This document shows positions 25,849-37,755 of a stretch of DNA of 64,000 bases, piece by piece (positions within the stretch are counted from its first letter, which is position 1; the number at the start of each line of letters is the position of its first letter). The notes beneath the pieces are model-generated. The model ran no database searches. It was not told the DNA's origin and worked only from the letters and a program-made list of their open reading frames with translations. A program made the translations under genes and the position numbers. The stretch comes from Gnetum montanum (lineage: Eukaryota; Streptophyta; Gnetopsida; Gnetales; Gnetaceae). The stretch is taken from positions 66,319-130,318 of the forward strand of contig MNCI01024940.1 of the NCBI GenBank assembly GCA_015680685.1, read 5' to 3'.

Positions 25849-26846
25849 TGAAACACCACAAAATTTCAGGTCTCGACATGGCAACTACAAATATGGCTAA
25901 GTGTTATGCGCTATTACATGCTGCTATGTTGCATAGCATAGCATAGCATAACACCTTGCTACGTTGCATAGCCTAGCACCTTACTACAGTGCTAGCGTAG
26001 CACCTTGCTATAGTGCTAGCATAGCACCCTGCTATAGTGCTAGCATAGCACATTGCTACAATGCACAGTGTAGCACCTTGCTACAATGCATAGCATAACA
26101 CCCTATTACACTACGCTATTACGCACTATTACTTTTTGTTACACGTTGTTACCCACCGCACTGCCACATGGCACCATATCCACATTTTGGACTAACCCTA
26201 GCCCTATAAATACCTCTACAACCCCTTTTTTTTAGAGGAGGAGAAGGGGGCGGGGAAGGCTTCAATTTTTCTTCACCAGAAAAGCAGTTGGCATTTCCAT
26301 TTTTGCATTTGGCATTTTATCATTTTTGCACTTAGCTTTGTGGGCGAACGAGACCGAGAGCACACCACACTGACAAAGAGGCATAAGTACATCACATGGT
26401 ATACTGTGACCACCAACCCAGGAGGGATAGTTTATTACAATGAGCACTGGATTTCACAGCTTGACACCACTAAGGCTATGATTCTACTCCTACTATGCCT
26501 ATTGTACACTTTGTATATCTGTACCATTTTTCAGGGTGATGTATCTTTCTATTCAAACTCTCTTTTTGGCTTATCACAGCATTTATTTGGCATTGTTAAG
26601 AATTAAATTATGTTCACTGCCCTGTTACGCACTTTAGCATACTTCTACTGTTGTGCACATTACATTTTCTTTTATTGTTTTCAAAATGGTTATTTTACAT
26701 CGATTAAGTCCTTGTCTAATCGACCAAACCATTCAAGGCACCGCATTTCCATTTTATCTAGCATGACCCTCACATGGATCTGAGGTTAGGCTGTGCACTT
26801 GAAAACCTCTCGGTGTTTCCAGCCACCGACATTTTCTGTTGCTACA
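25849..26846 (+). repeat. E2 right LTR
   Basis: 998 bp, starting TGAAACACCACAAAATTTC and ending TTGCTACA. TATA box at 26205-26212. It is shorter than the left copy mainly because fewer TGCTA...TAGCA repeats are present (25920-26100). Confidence 0.93.
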
Positions 26847-29800
26847 TAGGGAGCTCTCAAGGAGAACACTTTCGTAGAGACCACTCTTAGGGAGAACACT
26901 CTCAGGAAGGACAATCTTAAGGAGGGCACTCTTCTATAGAATGATCTCAATGAGGGTGCCCTAGGGAGAATGATCCTAGTGAGGGCCCTCTCAAAGACAA
27001 CACTCCTCAGATGGTCACTCTAACAGAGGGGGCTCTCAAGGAGAATGCTCTCAGGGAGGGCATCCCCAGCAAGACTGATCTCAAGGAGGGTGTTGTAATG
27101 AAGGACGCTCTCCAAGATAAAACTCTCAACAAGGGCACTCTCGAGGAGAACACTATCACATGTGTAACATAAGGTACTCTCAGGTAGAATGCTCTGAGGG
27201 AGGTCACTCTAACGAAGATGGCTCTCTGAGAGGGCACCTTCTAAAAGGGAGCTCTCAATGAGGGTACTCTCAAGGAGAACATTCTCACATGCATAGCGCA
27301 AGACAATTGGAGAAGACGTCCTCAGGGAGAACATTCTCACTAAGGGTGCTCTCATGAAGAACGTTCTTAAGGAGGATGCTCTTGAGGATGACGTCCTTAG
27401 GGAGACCACTCTTAGGGAGGGCGTTCTTAGGGAGGGCACTCTTAGGAAGGGTAGTCTCCAAAAGAACACTGTCAATGAGGGCACTCTCCAGGTGAACACT
27501 CTTACATGCATAACGCAAGGTGATCTCATGGAAGATGCTCTTAAGGAGAATGCTATCAAGGAGAATTCTCTCATAGAGGCTACTCCAATAGAGGCCATGC
27601 TCAAGAAGAACACTCTCAACAAGGGTGCTCTCAAGGAGAACATTCTCACTAAGGGTGCTCTCATGAAGAACGTTCTTAAGGAGGATGCTCTTGAGGATGA
27701 CGTCCTTAGGGAGACCACTCTTAGGGAGGGCGTTCTTAGGGAGGGCACTCTTAGGAAGGATGCTCTTTAATAGAACGCTCTCAAGGAGAACACTCTCATG
27801 TGCATAATGCAAGGTGCTCTCAGAGAGAATTCTCTCGGGGAGATCGCATTGAGGAAGAGAGCTCTTTGTTAGGGAGCCCTACAAGAGGGAGCTCTCAACA
27901 AGGGCACTTTCAAGGAGAGCACTCTCAGGTGCATATCGCAAGGTGACTCAAGGAAAGCATCCTTAAGGAGAAAAATGTCCAAAAGGTCACTCTAACGGAG
28001 GAGGATTTCAAGGAAAATGCTCTCAAGAAGGGTGCTATGGTGGAGGGTGCTCTCATAGAGAATGTTCTTCAAGGTGAACACTATCACTTACTTAATTCAA
28101 GGTTCTCTCATCGATAATGCTCTCATGGAGGCTTCTCTCAAGGATAATGCTCTCACATAGGCCACTCTCAGGGAGAATGCTCTCAAGAAGAATACTCTTA
28201 GGGAGAACACTCTCGGGAAGGGTGCTCTAAAGGATAACACTCTTTGATAGAACAATATCAATGAAGGGGATCCAAGTAAAACACTCCTGGTGAGGGCCCT
28301 CTCAAATATAATGCTCTTCGAAAAGCTACTCTAATGAAGGGTACTCTAATGTAGAATGCTCTCAGGAAGGGCATCCCTAGTGACATCAATCTCAAGGAGG
28401 GTATTCTAATGAAGGGTGATCTCCAAGAGAATGCTCTCAACAAGGGTGCTCTTGAGGAGAACTCTCTCACATGCATAATGCAAGGTGTTCTAAGAGAGAA
28501 CGCTCTAAGGCAGATCACTCTAAGAAAGAGTGATCTCTAGGAGGGCATCTTTCGAGAGGGAGCTCTCAACAAGGTCACTCTCAAGGAAAACACTCTCGCA
28601 TGCATAATGCAAGGCACTCTTTCAGAAGGTGCTCTCAAGGAGAACACTCTCCAAAAGGCCGTTCTAATGGAGGGCACTGTCAAGGAGGTCACTCCCACTG
28701 AGAATGTTTTTAAGGAGGAAACTCTAAAGGAGGGCATCCTCAAGGAGACCACTCTTAAGAAGGGCATTCTTGGTGAGGGCACTCTCTGATACAATGCTCT
28801 TAAGGATGGCACTCTCGAGGTGAACACTCTTAGGTGCATAATGTAAGGAGCTCTCATGGAGGAATCTCTGATGGAGAACACTCTCAGGAAGGGAAATCTA
28901 AAAGAGGGTAGTCTTTGACAGAACAATCTCAATGAGGCCATTCCAAGGAGAACACTCCTAGTGAGGGTACTCTCAAAGAGAACGCTCCTTAAATGGTTGC
29001 TGTAATGAAGGGTGCTCTTAAGGAGGGCACTCTTAGAAAATGTGCTCTCTGAAAGAACACTCTTAACAAGGATGCTCTCGAGGTGAACACTCTCATGTGC
29101 ATAATGCAAGGTGATCTTATGGACAATGCTCTCAAGGAGAATGCTCTAATGGAGGATGCTCTCAAAGAGAACGCTCTTAGGGAAGGTGCTCTCAAGGAGG
29201 GCACTCTTCAAAAAAACACTATCGATGAGGGTGCTCCAAGGAGAATGCCTCTGGTGAGGGCACTCTCAATAAGAATACTATTCAAATGGCTGCACTAACA
29301 GAGACCACTCTTAAGAAGAATGCTCTCATGGAGGGACATCTCATGGATGATGATCTCAAGGAGGGAATCCCTACAGAGATTTCTCTCAAAGAGGGCATTC
29401 TAATGGAGGCCGCTCTCCAAGAAAATTCTCTCAACAAAGGCACTCTCAAGGAGAACATCCTCATGTGCATAATGCAAGGTGATCTCAGGGAGAAGACTCT
29501 GAGGAAGGTCGTATTGAGGGAGAGAGATCTCTATGAGGGCACCCTCTGAGAGGGAGCTCTCAACAAGGGTGCTCTCAAGGAGAACACCCTCACATGTGTA
29601 GTACAAAGCACTCTTGGTAAAGGTGCTCTGAAGGAGAACAATCTCCAAAAGGCTGCTCTAACGAAGGAGGCTCTCAAGAAGAATGCTCTCAAGGAGGGTG
29701 CTCTCACAACAAATGCTCTCAAGAAGAGTGTCCTTAGGGAGATCACTCTTAAGCAAGGCACTCTTAGGAAGGATGCTCTTTAATAGAACGCTCTCAAGGA

Positions 29801-30846
29801 GAACACTCACACAAGGGTGCAAGGTGCTCTCATGGAGGCCACTCTTAAGGAGAATGCTATCACGGAGTCAGATCTAACAGAGAAAGCTCTCAGGGAGAAC
29901 ACTCTAAGGGAGGGCACTCTCACAGGAAACACTATTAAGAAGCATGCTATCAAGATTGGTGTCTCAGGGAGATAGCTCTCATGGAGGGTGTTCTCAAGGA
30001 AGGAACTCTTCAGGAGTGCACTTTCCAAAAGAACGTTCTCACCAAGGGAACTCTCAAGGTAAACACTCTCACATGCATAACACAAGGTGCTCTCATGGTA
30101 AACACTCTCACATGCATAACACAAGGTGCTCTCATGGTAAACACTCTCACATGCATAACACAAGGTGCTCTCATGGTAAAATTTCTCATGGAGGGTGCTC
30201 CTAAGGAGAATTCTCTCTCAAAGATGACTCTCAAGGAAAATGCTCTCAGGAAGGGTGCTTTAAAGAAGGGCACTCTTTGACAAAACAATCTCAATAAGGG
30301 CACTTTCAAAGAGAACGCTCTTTGGAAGGCTGCTCTTAAGAAAAATGTGCTTGAACACAATGATCACATAGAGAATTCTTTCAAGAAGGATGCTTTCAAG
30401 GAGGGCATCCCCATGAAGACCACTCTTAAGGGGGACGTTCTAATGGAGGGCACTATCCAAGAGAATGCTCTCAACAAGGGCACTCTTAAGGAAAACACTC
30501 ACGTGCGCAATGCAAGGTGCTCTCAAGGAGAACACTCTAAGGGTGGTCGTTCTGAGAGAGAAAGCTCTCAATGAGAATGCTCTAAAGTAGGATGATCTGA
30601 CATACATCACTATTAAAAAGGACGCTCTCAAGGAGGGCATCCCCAGCAAGACCGATCTCAAGGAGGGTGTTCTAATGGAGGTAGCTCTCGAAGAGAACAA
30701 TCTCAACAAGGGCACTCTCGAGGAGAACACTCTCACATGCGTAACGCAATGTGCTCTTAGGGAGAATGCTTTGAGAGAAGTCTTTCTAGGGGAACGAGCT
30801 CTCTGAGAGGCAACTCTCAAAGAGGAAGCTCCAAGAAAAATGCACC
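26847..30846. repeat. 15-bp minisatellite array (block 4)
   Basis: Degenerate 15-bp units. Two local recent amplifications stand out. A ~122-bp segment occurs at 27329-27450 and again, almost unchanged, at 27638-27759 (309 bp apart). A 39-bp segment with GGTAAACACTCTCACATGC is present three times without visible change at ~30058-30178. Long pseudo-ORFs on both strands are periodicity effects. Confidence 0.88.
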
Positions 30847-31145
30847 AGGGCAACCAACCCCACAGAACATGCCCGCAACACTACAAGCCTTTTATCTCAA
30901 ATTGTAAATGAGGATACCACCTTATCTAGGGTTATCCTTCTTCACAACAAGGCTCTTGAGTTACAAACATGAATAAAAAGGCTATGATATCGTGGGCATG
31001 GCAAGGTATCGTTAGGGGAGAAACCCACTTATCGCTCTATCACTACAACTGGTCGTCAACTCTACCTCCCCCTATATATGTTGATTGGACTAGTTTCAGC
31101 CATACCATCTTGCAGCCTTATAAATTTGATCATGAAGGACTAGCT
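30847..31145 (-). promoter_or_regulatory. ~300-bp module, copy 3
   Basis: Same layout as copy 2, embedded between array blocks. The box on the minus strand reads TTATAAGGC (plus 31115-31123), so the last G is changed. Possible spacer promoter. Confidence 0.45.
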
Positions 31146-33345
31146 TAATGAGAGAACTCTTAGGTAGAGCACTCTCACATGCATAGCACATGGCGCTCTC
31201 AGTGAGGATGCTCTCAAGGAGAATTCTCTTCGAAGGATAGCTCTAACAGACTGTGCTCTCAAGGAGGGCGCTCTCATGGAGAACATTCTTAAGGAGGACC
31301 CTCTCAAAGAGGGAATCCTCAAGGAGACCACTCTCATGGAGGGAATTCTCAAGGAGGGAACTCTTAGGAAGGGATCTCTGAACGAGGGTGCTCTCGAGGA
31401 GAACACTCTCAAGGAAGCCACTTTCAAGGACAACGCTCTTGAGAAAGGCTCTCTCAAGGATGACTCTCTCCGAGACGTCACTCTAAGGGAGGAAGCTCCC
31501 AAGGAGGGTGCTATCAGGGAGGGAAATCTCATTGAGAACATTCTTAAGGAGGACACTCTCGATGAGGGAGTCCTCAGGGAGACTGCTTTCAAGGAGGGCC
31601 TTCTTAGGAACGACACTCTAAGGAAGGGCACTCTTTGAAAGAATGCTCTCAACAAGGATGCTCTCAAGGTGAACACTCTCACATGCATGACGTAAGGTGC
31701 TCTCATGGACAATGCTCCCATGGAGAACACTCTCATGGAGGCTACTCTAACAGAGGATGCTCTTATGGAGAATGCTCTTGGGGATGGCACTCTCAAGGAG
31801 GGAACTCTTCGACAAAATGCTCTCAACGAGGGTGCTCTAGGGAGAATGCTCCTAGTGAGGGTGCTATCAAGAAGAATGCTCTTTAGATGGCCCCTCAAGT
31901 GGAGGCCACTCTCAAGAAGAATGCTCTTGTAGAGGGACATCTCATGGAGAACACTCTCAAGGAGGGTATCCCCAGGAAGACCACTCTTAAGGAGGGCACT
32001 ATAATGGAGGGAACTCTCCAAGATAACACTCTCAACAAGGGTGCTCTTGAGGAGAATAATCTCATGTGCATAACACAAGGTGGTCTCAGGGAGAATACTA
32101 TAAGGGAGAGCACTCTCTAGTAGGGTGCCTTCCCAGAGGGATCTCTCAACGAGGGTGATCTCAAGGAGAACAATCTCACATGCGTAGAGAAAGGAACTCT
32201 TGGGGAAGGTGCTCTCAAGAAAAACACTCTCTGAAAGGTCACTCTAACGAAGGGAACTCTCACAGAGAATGTTCTTAATTCTCTTGAGAAGGACACTCTC
32301 ATGGAGAATGCTTGTAAGGAGGATGCTCTTGAGGAGGGTGTCCTCAGGGCGGGCACTCTTAGAAAGGGTGCTCTCTGATAGAACACTCTCAACGAGGACA
32401 CTCTCAAGAAGAACACTCACATGAGGCCACAAGGTGCTCTCATGGAGGATTCTCTCAAGGAGAACACTCTCACAGATGTAGAACTAACGTAGAAATATCT
32501 CAGGGAGAATGCTCTCAAGAAGGGCACTATCACAAAGAATGCTTGTAAGGAGGACACTATCTAGGTTGGCATCCTCAAGGAGATAACTCTCAAGGAGGGC
32601 ATTCTTAGGGAGGGAACTCTCCAAAAGAACATTCTCATTGAGGACGCTCTCGAGGTGAACACTATCACATGTGTAACGAAAGCTACTCTCATGGATAACT
32701 TGGTCATAGAGGGCACTCCTAAGGAGAACGCTCTTGCAGAGGCCACTCTTAGAGAAAATTCTATCAGGGAGGGCACTTTAAAGGAAGGAACTCTTCGATG
32801 GAATGATCTCAATGAGGGTGCTCTCAAAGAGAAAGCTCTTCTAAAGGCTGCTCTAATGGAGGGAACTCTTAAGAAGAATGCTCTCATTTAGGGTGATCTC
32901 ACGAAGGATGCTCTCAAGGAGGGCATCCCCATGGAGACTGCTCTTAAGGAGGGCATTCTAATGGAGGGCACTCTCCAAGAGAATGCTTTCAACAAAGGCA
33001 CTCTCAATGAGAACACTCTCACATGTGCAATGAAAGGTGCTCTAAAGGAGAATGCTCTAAGGAAGGTTGCTCTAAGGAAGAGAGCTCTCAAGGAGAATGG
33101 CCTTGATGAGGGCGATCTCATGTAGAATGCTCTTAAGGAGGATGCTCTTAATGAGGGCGTCCCTGGCAAGACCGATCTCAAGGAGGGTGTTCTAATGGAG
33201 GTAGCTCTCCAAGAGAATAATCTTAACAAGGGCACTCTTAAGGAGAACACTAATAAGGCAAAGTGTTCTCAGGGAGGTTTCTTTTAGGGAGAGCGCTCTC
33301 CAAGATGGAGCTCTCAAGGAAGGCACTCTAGGAACAATGCTCTAG
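31146..33345. repeat. 15-bp minisatellite array (block 5)
   Basis: Degenerate 15-bp units. It includes a minus-strand open stretch of 312 codons (31140-32078), the longest in the arrays. This is wholly periodic and mirrored by open frames on the other strand, so I do not treat it as a gene. Confidence 0.88.
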
Positions 33346-33650
33346 GGCAACCAACCCCATGGAACATGCCTACAATGCTACAAGCATTTTATCTCAAATC
33401 TTAAATGAGGACACCCCTTTCTCTAGGGTTATCCTTCTTCACAACAAGGCTTGTGAGTCACAGACATGAACAACAAGGCCACGATATCATGGGTAGGGCA
33501 AGGAATCCTTGGGGGAGAAACCCACGTATCACTCTATCACTACAATCGGTCGTAAAATATACTTTCCTCTATTATTTTTGATTGGGCCAATTTTAGCCAT
33601 ACCATCCAGCACCCTTATAAATTTGGTCACAAAGGACTAGCTCCAGGAAA
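33346..33650 (-). promoter_or_regulatory. ~300-bp module, copy 4
   Basis: It begins GGCAACCAACCCCATGGAAC. The minus-strand TTATAAGGG box is intact (plus 33612-33620), while the TATATATG box seen in other copies is altered (TATTATTTTTG). Possible spacer promoter. Confidence 0.45.
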
Positions 33651-34477
33651 ACGCTCTTAGGTAGAGCGCTCTCACATGCATAGCACAATGTGCTCTTGGG
33701 GAGGGAACTCTCAAGGAGAAAGGCCATCCTAATGGAGGGTGATCTCATGGAGAACACTCTTAAGGAGGATTCTCTCGAAGAGGGCATCCTCAAGGAGATC
33801 ACTGTTAGGGAGGGCATTCTCAAGGAGGGAACTCTTAGGAAGGGTGGTCTTCGACAAAACACTCTCAACAAGGACACTCTTGAGGAGAACACTCACATGA
33901 GGGTGCAAGGCGCTCTCATGGAGGGCACTCTCAAGGAGAACACTCTCATGGAGGCTACTCTAATGGAAGTTGCTCTTAGGGAGAACGCTCTTGAGGAGGT
34001 CATTCTCAAGGAAGGAGTTCTTCAATAGAACACTCTCAATGAGGGTGCTCTAGGGAGAATGCTCCTAGTGAGGGCCCTCTCAATGAGAACGCTCTTCGAA
34101 AGGCTGCTCTAATGGAGGGCGCTCTCAAGGAGAATGCTCTCAGGGAGGGAACCCCTAGCAAGACCAATCTCAAGGAGGGAATTATAATGGAGGATGCTCT
34201 CCAAGAGAATGCTCTCAACAAGGGAACTCTTGAGGAGAACACTCTCATGTGCGCAATGCAAGGTTCTCTCAGGGAGAATTCTCTGAGGGAGGTCACTTTG
34301 AGGGAGAGTGCTCTCCAGGAGGGCACCCTTCAAAAAAGAGCTCTCAACAAGGGTGCTCTCGAGAAGAACAATCTCACATGTGTAGCACAAGGCACTATCA
34401 AGGTGAATGAGCTCCAAAAGGCCACTCTCATGAAGAACGTTCTTAATGAGACGCTTTCGACCAAGTGTTCATTGAAT
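33651..34477. repeat. 15-bp minisatellite array (block 6)
   Basis: Degenerate 15-bp units in the same orientation as the other blocks, ending where an inverted module fragment begins. Confidence 0.85.
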
Positions 34478-34870
34478 GGACCTTCGTGATCAAATTTATA
34501 AGGGTGCTGGATGGTATGGCTGAAACTAGCCCAATAAACATATATGTGGAGAGGTAGTGTTCTCCCTAGGAGCATTGCATGGTGCTCTCTTGAGAATTCT
34601 CTCTATAGCAGCACCTCACATAGATGCGCTGGCAAGAGCACTCTGCAGAGAGAATCTCATGTAGTGCTTGCGAGAGCGCTCTCCCTTGGAGTGTCCTCCC
34701 TAAGAGTGAGTTGTATTATGCATTTGAGAGAGCTCTCCATGAGAGCACCCTCATTGAGAGTACTTCTCCCAAGGGAGCCCTCCCTAGGAGCGGTCTCCTT
34801 GCGGGCACACTTAGGGAGAAAATCCTCTTAAAAAGTGTTCTCTCTGAGAGCAACTTCCCTAAGGCATACC
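34478..34870 (+). repeat. Inverted segment: module fragment plus reversed array
   Basis: 34478-34557 is the reverse complement of the right part of the ~300-bp module; TTATAAGGG now reads on the plus strand at 34496-34504. It is followed by array units in reverse orientation (GAGAGCGCTCTCCCTTGGAG style) to about 34870. The whole looks like an inversion inside the array, or insertion of an inverted copy. Confidence 0.75.
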
Positions 34871-34889
34871 CATGAAGGCCACAAATGCA

Positions 34890-35052
34890 CTCATAATCAC
34901 ACCCAAATATGCACTCGTGATAGCCTAGGATGCAATCAGCATCACCTAAAAGTGCATTCAGTAAGGCCAATATTGCACTTGGCATCACCCAGAAGTGCAT
35001 CCATGATGGCCTAAGATGCACTCCGCTTCTTCTAAAAGTGCATCCTAGGGGA
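34890..35052. repeat. ~44-bp tandem repeats (about 3.5 copies)
   Basis: A unit containing ATCACCTAAAAGTGCATTCA and TGGCCTAAGATGCACT recurs at roughly 34899, 34943 and 34987 with a partial fourth copy. It lies between the inverted array and a partial module. No gene. Confidence 0.7.
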
Positions 35053-35140
35053 GTCGGCCTACCTCTCCCTATATATGTTGATTGTGCCAGGTTTAGCCAT
35101 ACCATCATGCACCCTTATAAATTTGGTCATGAAGACCACG
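35053..35140 (-). promoter_or_regulatory. Partial ~300-bp module, copy 5
   Basis: Only the right part is present, from the TATATATGTTGATTG box to the array edge. The minus-strand TTATAAGGG box is intact (plus 35112-35120). Possible truncated spacer promoter. Confidence 0.4.
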
Positions 35141-35994
35141 TTCTCAAAAAGAGCACTTTCAGAGAGAGAGCACCAAGTAAGGGTGCCCTCAAGGAAAACG
35201 CTCTCAAAGAGGTCCCCCTCAAGTAGAATGCTCTCGGGGAGGGTGCTCTTAGCGAGAATAATCTAAGTGAGGGTGCTCTCAGGGAGGGCACTCTGCATGA
35301 GAATGCTCTCAACAAGTGTGCTCTTGAGGAGAACATTCTCACGTGTGTAGCACAAGGTGCTCTCAAGGAGGGTGCACTTAGTGAGAATGCTCTCAGGAAC
35401 ACCACTCTAATGGAGGACACTCTTCGAGAGAACGTTCTCAACGAGGGCACTCTTGAGGAGAACACTCTCATGGTCATAGTGAAAGGTGCTCTCAGGGAGG
35501 GTGATCTCAAGGAGAATGCTCTTAGGAAGGCTACTCTAACAGAGGGCACTCTAATGGAGAATAGTCTTAGGGAGGGCAGTCTTAAGGAGGATGCTCTCCA
35601 AGAGGGCTTCCTCAGTGAGGTCATTCTCAAGGAGGGCACTTTCATGGAGGGCACTCTTTGAGAGAATTCTCTCAACAAGGAAACTCTTGAGGAGAACACT
35701 CTAATGTGTGTAGTGCAAGGTGCACTTAGGGAGAATGCTTCCATTAAGGGCGCTCTCCAAGACAATGCTCTCGGGGAGAGCACTATTAGGGAGGATGCTC
35801 TCAAGGAGAACATCCTCATGTGTGTAGCATAAGGCACTCTCAAGGAAAACGCTATGAGGGAGGCCGCTCTCAAGGAGAGTGCTCTCTGGGAGGGTGCCCT
35901 CCGAGATGGTATTTTGAATGAGAACACTATCATGTGTGTAGCACAAGGCACTCTCAGGGCGGGTGCTCTCAAGAAGAATGCTCTTTTGAAAGCC
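35141..35994. repeat. 15-bp minisatellite array (block 7), left flank of E1
   Basis: Degenerate 15-bp units running up to the E1 target site. The array phrase continues across the insertion: AAAGCCACTGT before E1 and ACTGTAATGAAGGGTGCTC after it fit one original array sequence. Confidence 0.88.
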
Positions 35995-35999
35995 ACTGT
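35995..35999. other. E1 target-site duplication, left copy (ACTGT)
   Basis: ACTGT directly precedes the left LTR (TGAAACACC). The same five bases follow the right LTR at 53187-53191. Five-base duplications are usual for Ty3/gypsy integrases. Confidence 0.9.
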
Positions 36000-37312
36000 T
36001 GAAACACCACAAAAATATTTTAAGTGTTGTGCCAGCGTATACGCCCCACGTTCGTGCCCAGCGTCTACGCCCAGTGTCTACGCCCAGCGTTCACGCCCAG
36101 CGTCTACGCCCAGCGTACACGCCCAGTGTTCACGCCCAGCGTCTACGCCCAGCGTTCATGCCCAGCGTCTACGCCCAGCGTCTACGCCAAGCTCCTCAGT
36201 GTACACACCCAGGTACGGCAAGGGCACACGCTCGATGACAGGATTTCCAATGGCAACATGAAGATTACACCAAAGAGCAAAGATTGAAGCAAGTGGACTT
36301 CCGTCGGTCTCTACGCCTGGCGTCTACGCCTGGCGTATACGCCCAGCGTGTATGCCCAGCGTACATGCCAGCTTGTAATGTATACGCCCAGCGTGTGCTG
36401 AGTTTCTAAATTGTAACGCCCGGTCTATACGCCACGTGTCCCCTCATCCGCTTTTCCCGGTAACCCTACCCCTATAAATAGCCCAATTTTCCACATTTAC
36501 CCCCCCGCGAAAATCTACCAGAGCCAACCCAGAGCAATTACGCTGCTGAAACCCTCTACTCTTACGCTTACATTGGAAACCCTGCATGCTATACGCTGTA
36601 CGCTGAGCACAGTCCGCGCTTCGCCTACCGTGCCCGCCAGCTGCATCCTTCCATTCACCGGGGCTTTACGTCTGCCTTGTGTCCCCACACAACTGCGTTA
36701 GACCGGTGCACAAAACTTTAATTCCATAATCTATTGTTTACACTTGCAGCAAGTTCTTTTACAGTTTTATGTTAATTTGGCCCGCGCTTTGTTTACGCTT
36801 GTTTACGTTTGTGCTCCGCGCTCGGTTCGTGCTCGAGGACGACCACTGTTTACGCTCGCTGTGAGTTCTTTTTTAGTTTTACATCAATTTGGCCCACCCT
36901 TCGTTCATGCCTGCTTGCATTTTCACTCCGCCTCCATTCATATATGCCCACTGTTTACGCCGTCTGTCTGCTCATGCCATACATCCATTCACCGTTTACG
37001 CACACGCCCGTACGCTCACGCTGTGTTCATTTCTGTTTATGCTGTTCACGCCCCATTCCGTTTACGCCCGTTATATTTACGCCGTGCACGCCTGATTCAT
37101 TGCTTACGCCCTGTTTACGTATAACCCAGCATATAATGCTTCGGCGGCGCTCGGGGAAGTCCTTGTTTGATCCGCGTGCGGACCATCCAAGGCACTCTGC
37201 CTTCGTCCTTTCAAGCTTGCCCTCAAGCGGAGGCGGGGTCGACTGTGCTTGTCTGCATCTCCTTCGGTGTTCGTTACATTCCAGCCTTGCACCGACGATT
37301 TCGGTCGGCATA
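36000..37312 (+). repeat. E1 left LTR
   Basis: 1313 bp, starting TGAAACACCACAAAAATAT and ending TCGGCATA. The U3 part has a 13-bp minisatellite AGCG(T/C)(T/C)(T/C)ACGCCC at 36050-36190 and more GGCGT/ACGCC motifs at 36310-36400. It also holds an ACGT-core element (CCACGTGT, ~36432) and a TATA box at 36473-36480. The right copy is at 51863-53186. Confidence 0.95.
36473..36480 (+). promoter_or_regulatory. E1 left LTR TATA box
   Basis: TATAAATA in CCCCTATAAATAGCCC, about 40 bases after a G-box-like CCACGTGT. The right LTR keeps it at 52347-52354. It is the likely Pol II promoter for the sense transcript. Confidence 0.75.
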
Positions 37313-37317
37313 GTTTT

Positions 37318-37334
37318 TGGCGCTAGAAGGAGGG
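37318..37334 (+). promoter_or_regulatory. E1 primer-binding site
   Basis: TGGCGCTAGAAGGAGGG lies five bases after the left LTR and matches E2 except for one base. It should pair with the 3' end of a tRNA (TGG with CCA); I cannot name which. Confidence 0.78.
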
Positions 37335-37439
37335 TCCTTCGTTAAACAGGCTTCACGCCCCTCAGCGTTCACGCTGATCAGCGTCCTCGCTGCCGCTCTT
37401 AAATCAGACTCAGCATCTACGCTGTCGACTCCAGCGTTT

Positions 37440-37690
37440 ACGCTACATAAACCCTAGCGTACACGCTACACGCTTACGCCAGCGTCTACGCTACATACTT
37501 ACCGTACACGCTACACGCTTACGCTAGCGTCTATGCTGCATACTTAGCGTACACGCTACACGCTTATGCCAGCGTCTACACTGCATACTTAGCGTACACG
37601 CTACACGCTTACGCCAGTGTCTACGCTGCATACTTAGCGTACACGCTACACGCTTACGCCAGCGTTTACGCTAGATACTTAGCCGGTAAA
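37440..37690 (+). repeat. E1 leader: ~45-bp tandem repeats
   Basis: About five copies of a unit with TTAGCGTACACGCTACACGC and CAGCGTCTACGCT. Each unit carries GCGTnnACGC half-palindromes related to those in the LTR and near the antisense promoter. They lie between primer site and gag start. Confidence 0.87.
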
Positions 37691-37755
37691 CTTGTCTACG
37701 CCACCGCATACACTGTTATCCATATCAATTCCACACACTCAAATCGTCTATAATC

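Larger units (their letters stand above)
19295..26846 (+). mobile_element. E2: deleted Tat-type LTR retrotransposon with gag and protease only
   Basis: The element is 7552 bp. It is bounded by two LTRs starting TGAAACACCA and ending GCTACA, and sits in the 15-bp array. The flanking five bases are GAGGG on the left and TAGGG on the right, a target duplication with one difference. Order: LTR, primer site, leader repeats, gag, protease, TAAACT-core array, 3' region, polypurine tract, LTR. Reverse transcriptase, RNase H and integrase are absent, so it would depend on a partner. Gag and protease are related in sequence to those of E1 but carry many stops. The layout resembles non-autonomous gag-bearing elements (TR-GAG type). 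Confidence 0.92.

Noticed and set aside
31140-32078. 312-codon minus-strand ORF (and many like it) in the 15-bp arrays, resembling pentapeptide-repeat proteins
   Set aside because: A 15-bp unit gives five-residue repeats in all six frames. The residue before Leu is A/T, not the D/N of the A(D/N)Lxx consensus. Open frames occur on both strands and are broken at random.
1-35994. CRISPR-like array
   Set aside because: The repeats are degenerate, contiguous 15-bp units with no unique spacers, in a plant-type sequence.
36005-36290. Overlapping ORFs rich in TPSVYAQR repeats at the LTR start
   Set aside because: These are translations of the 13-bp AGCGTnTACGCCC minisatellite in the LTR, present in several frames.
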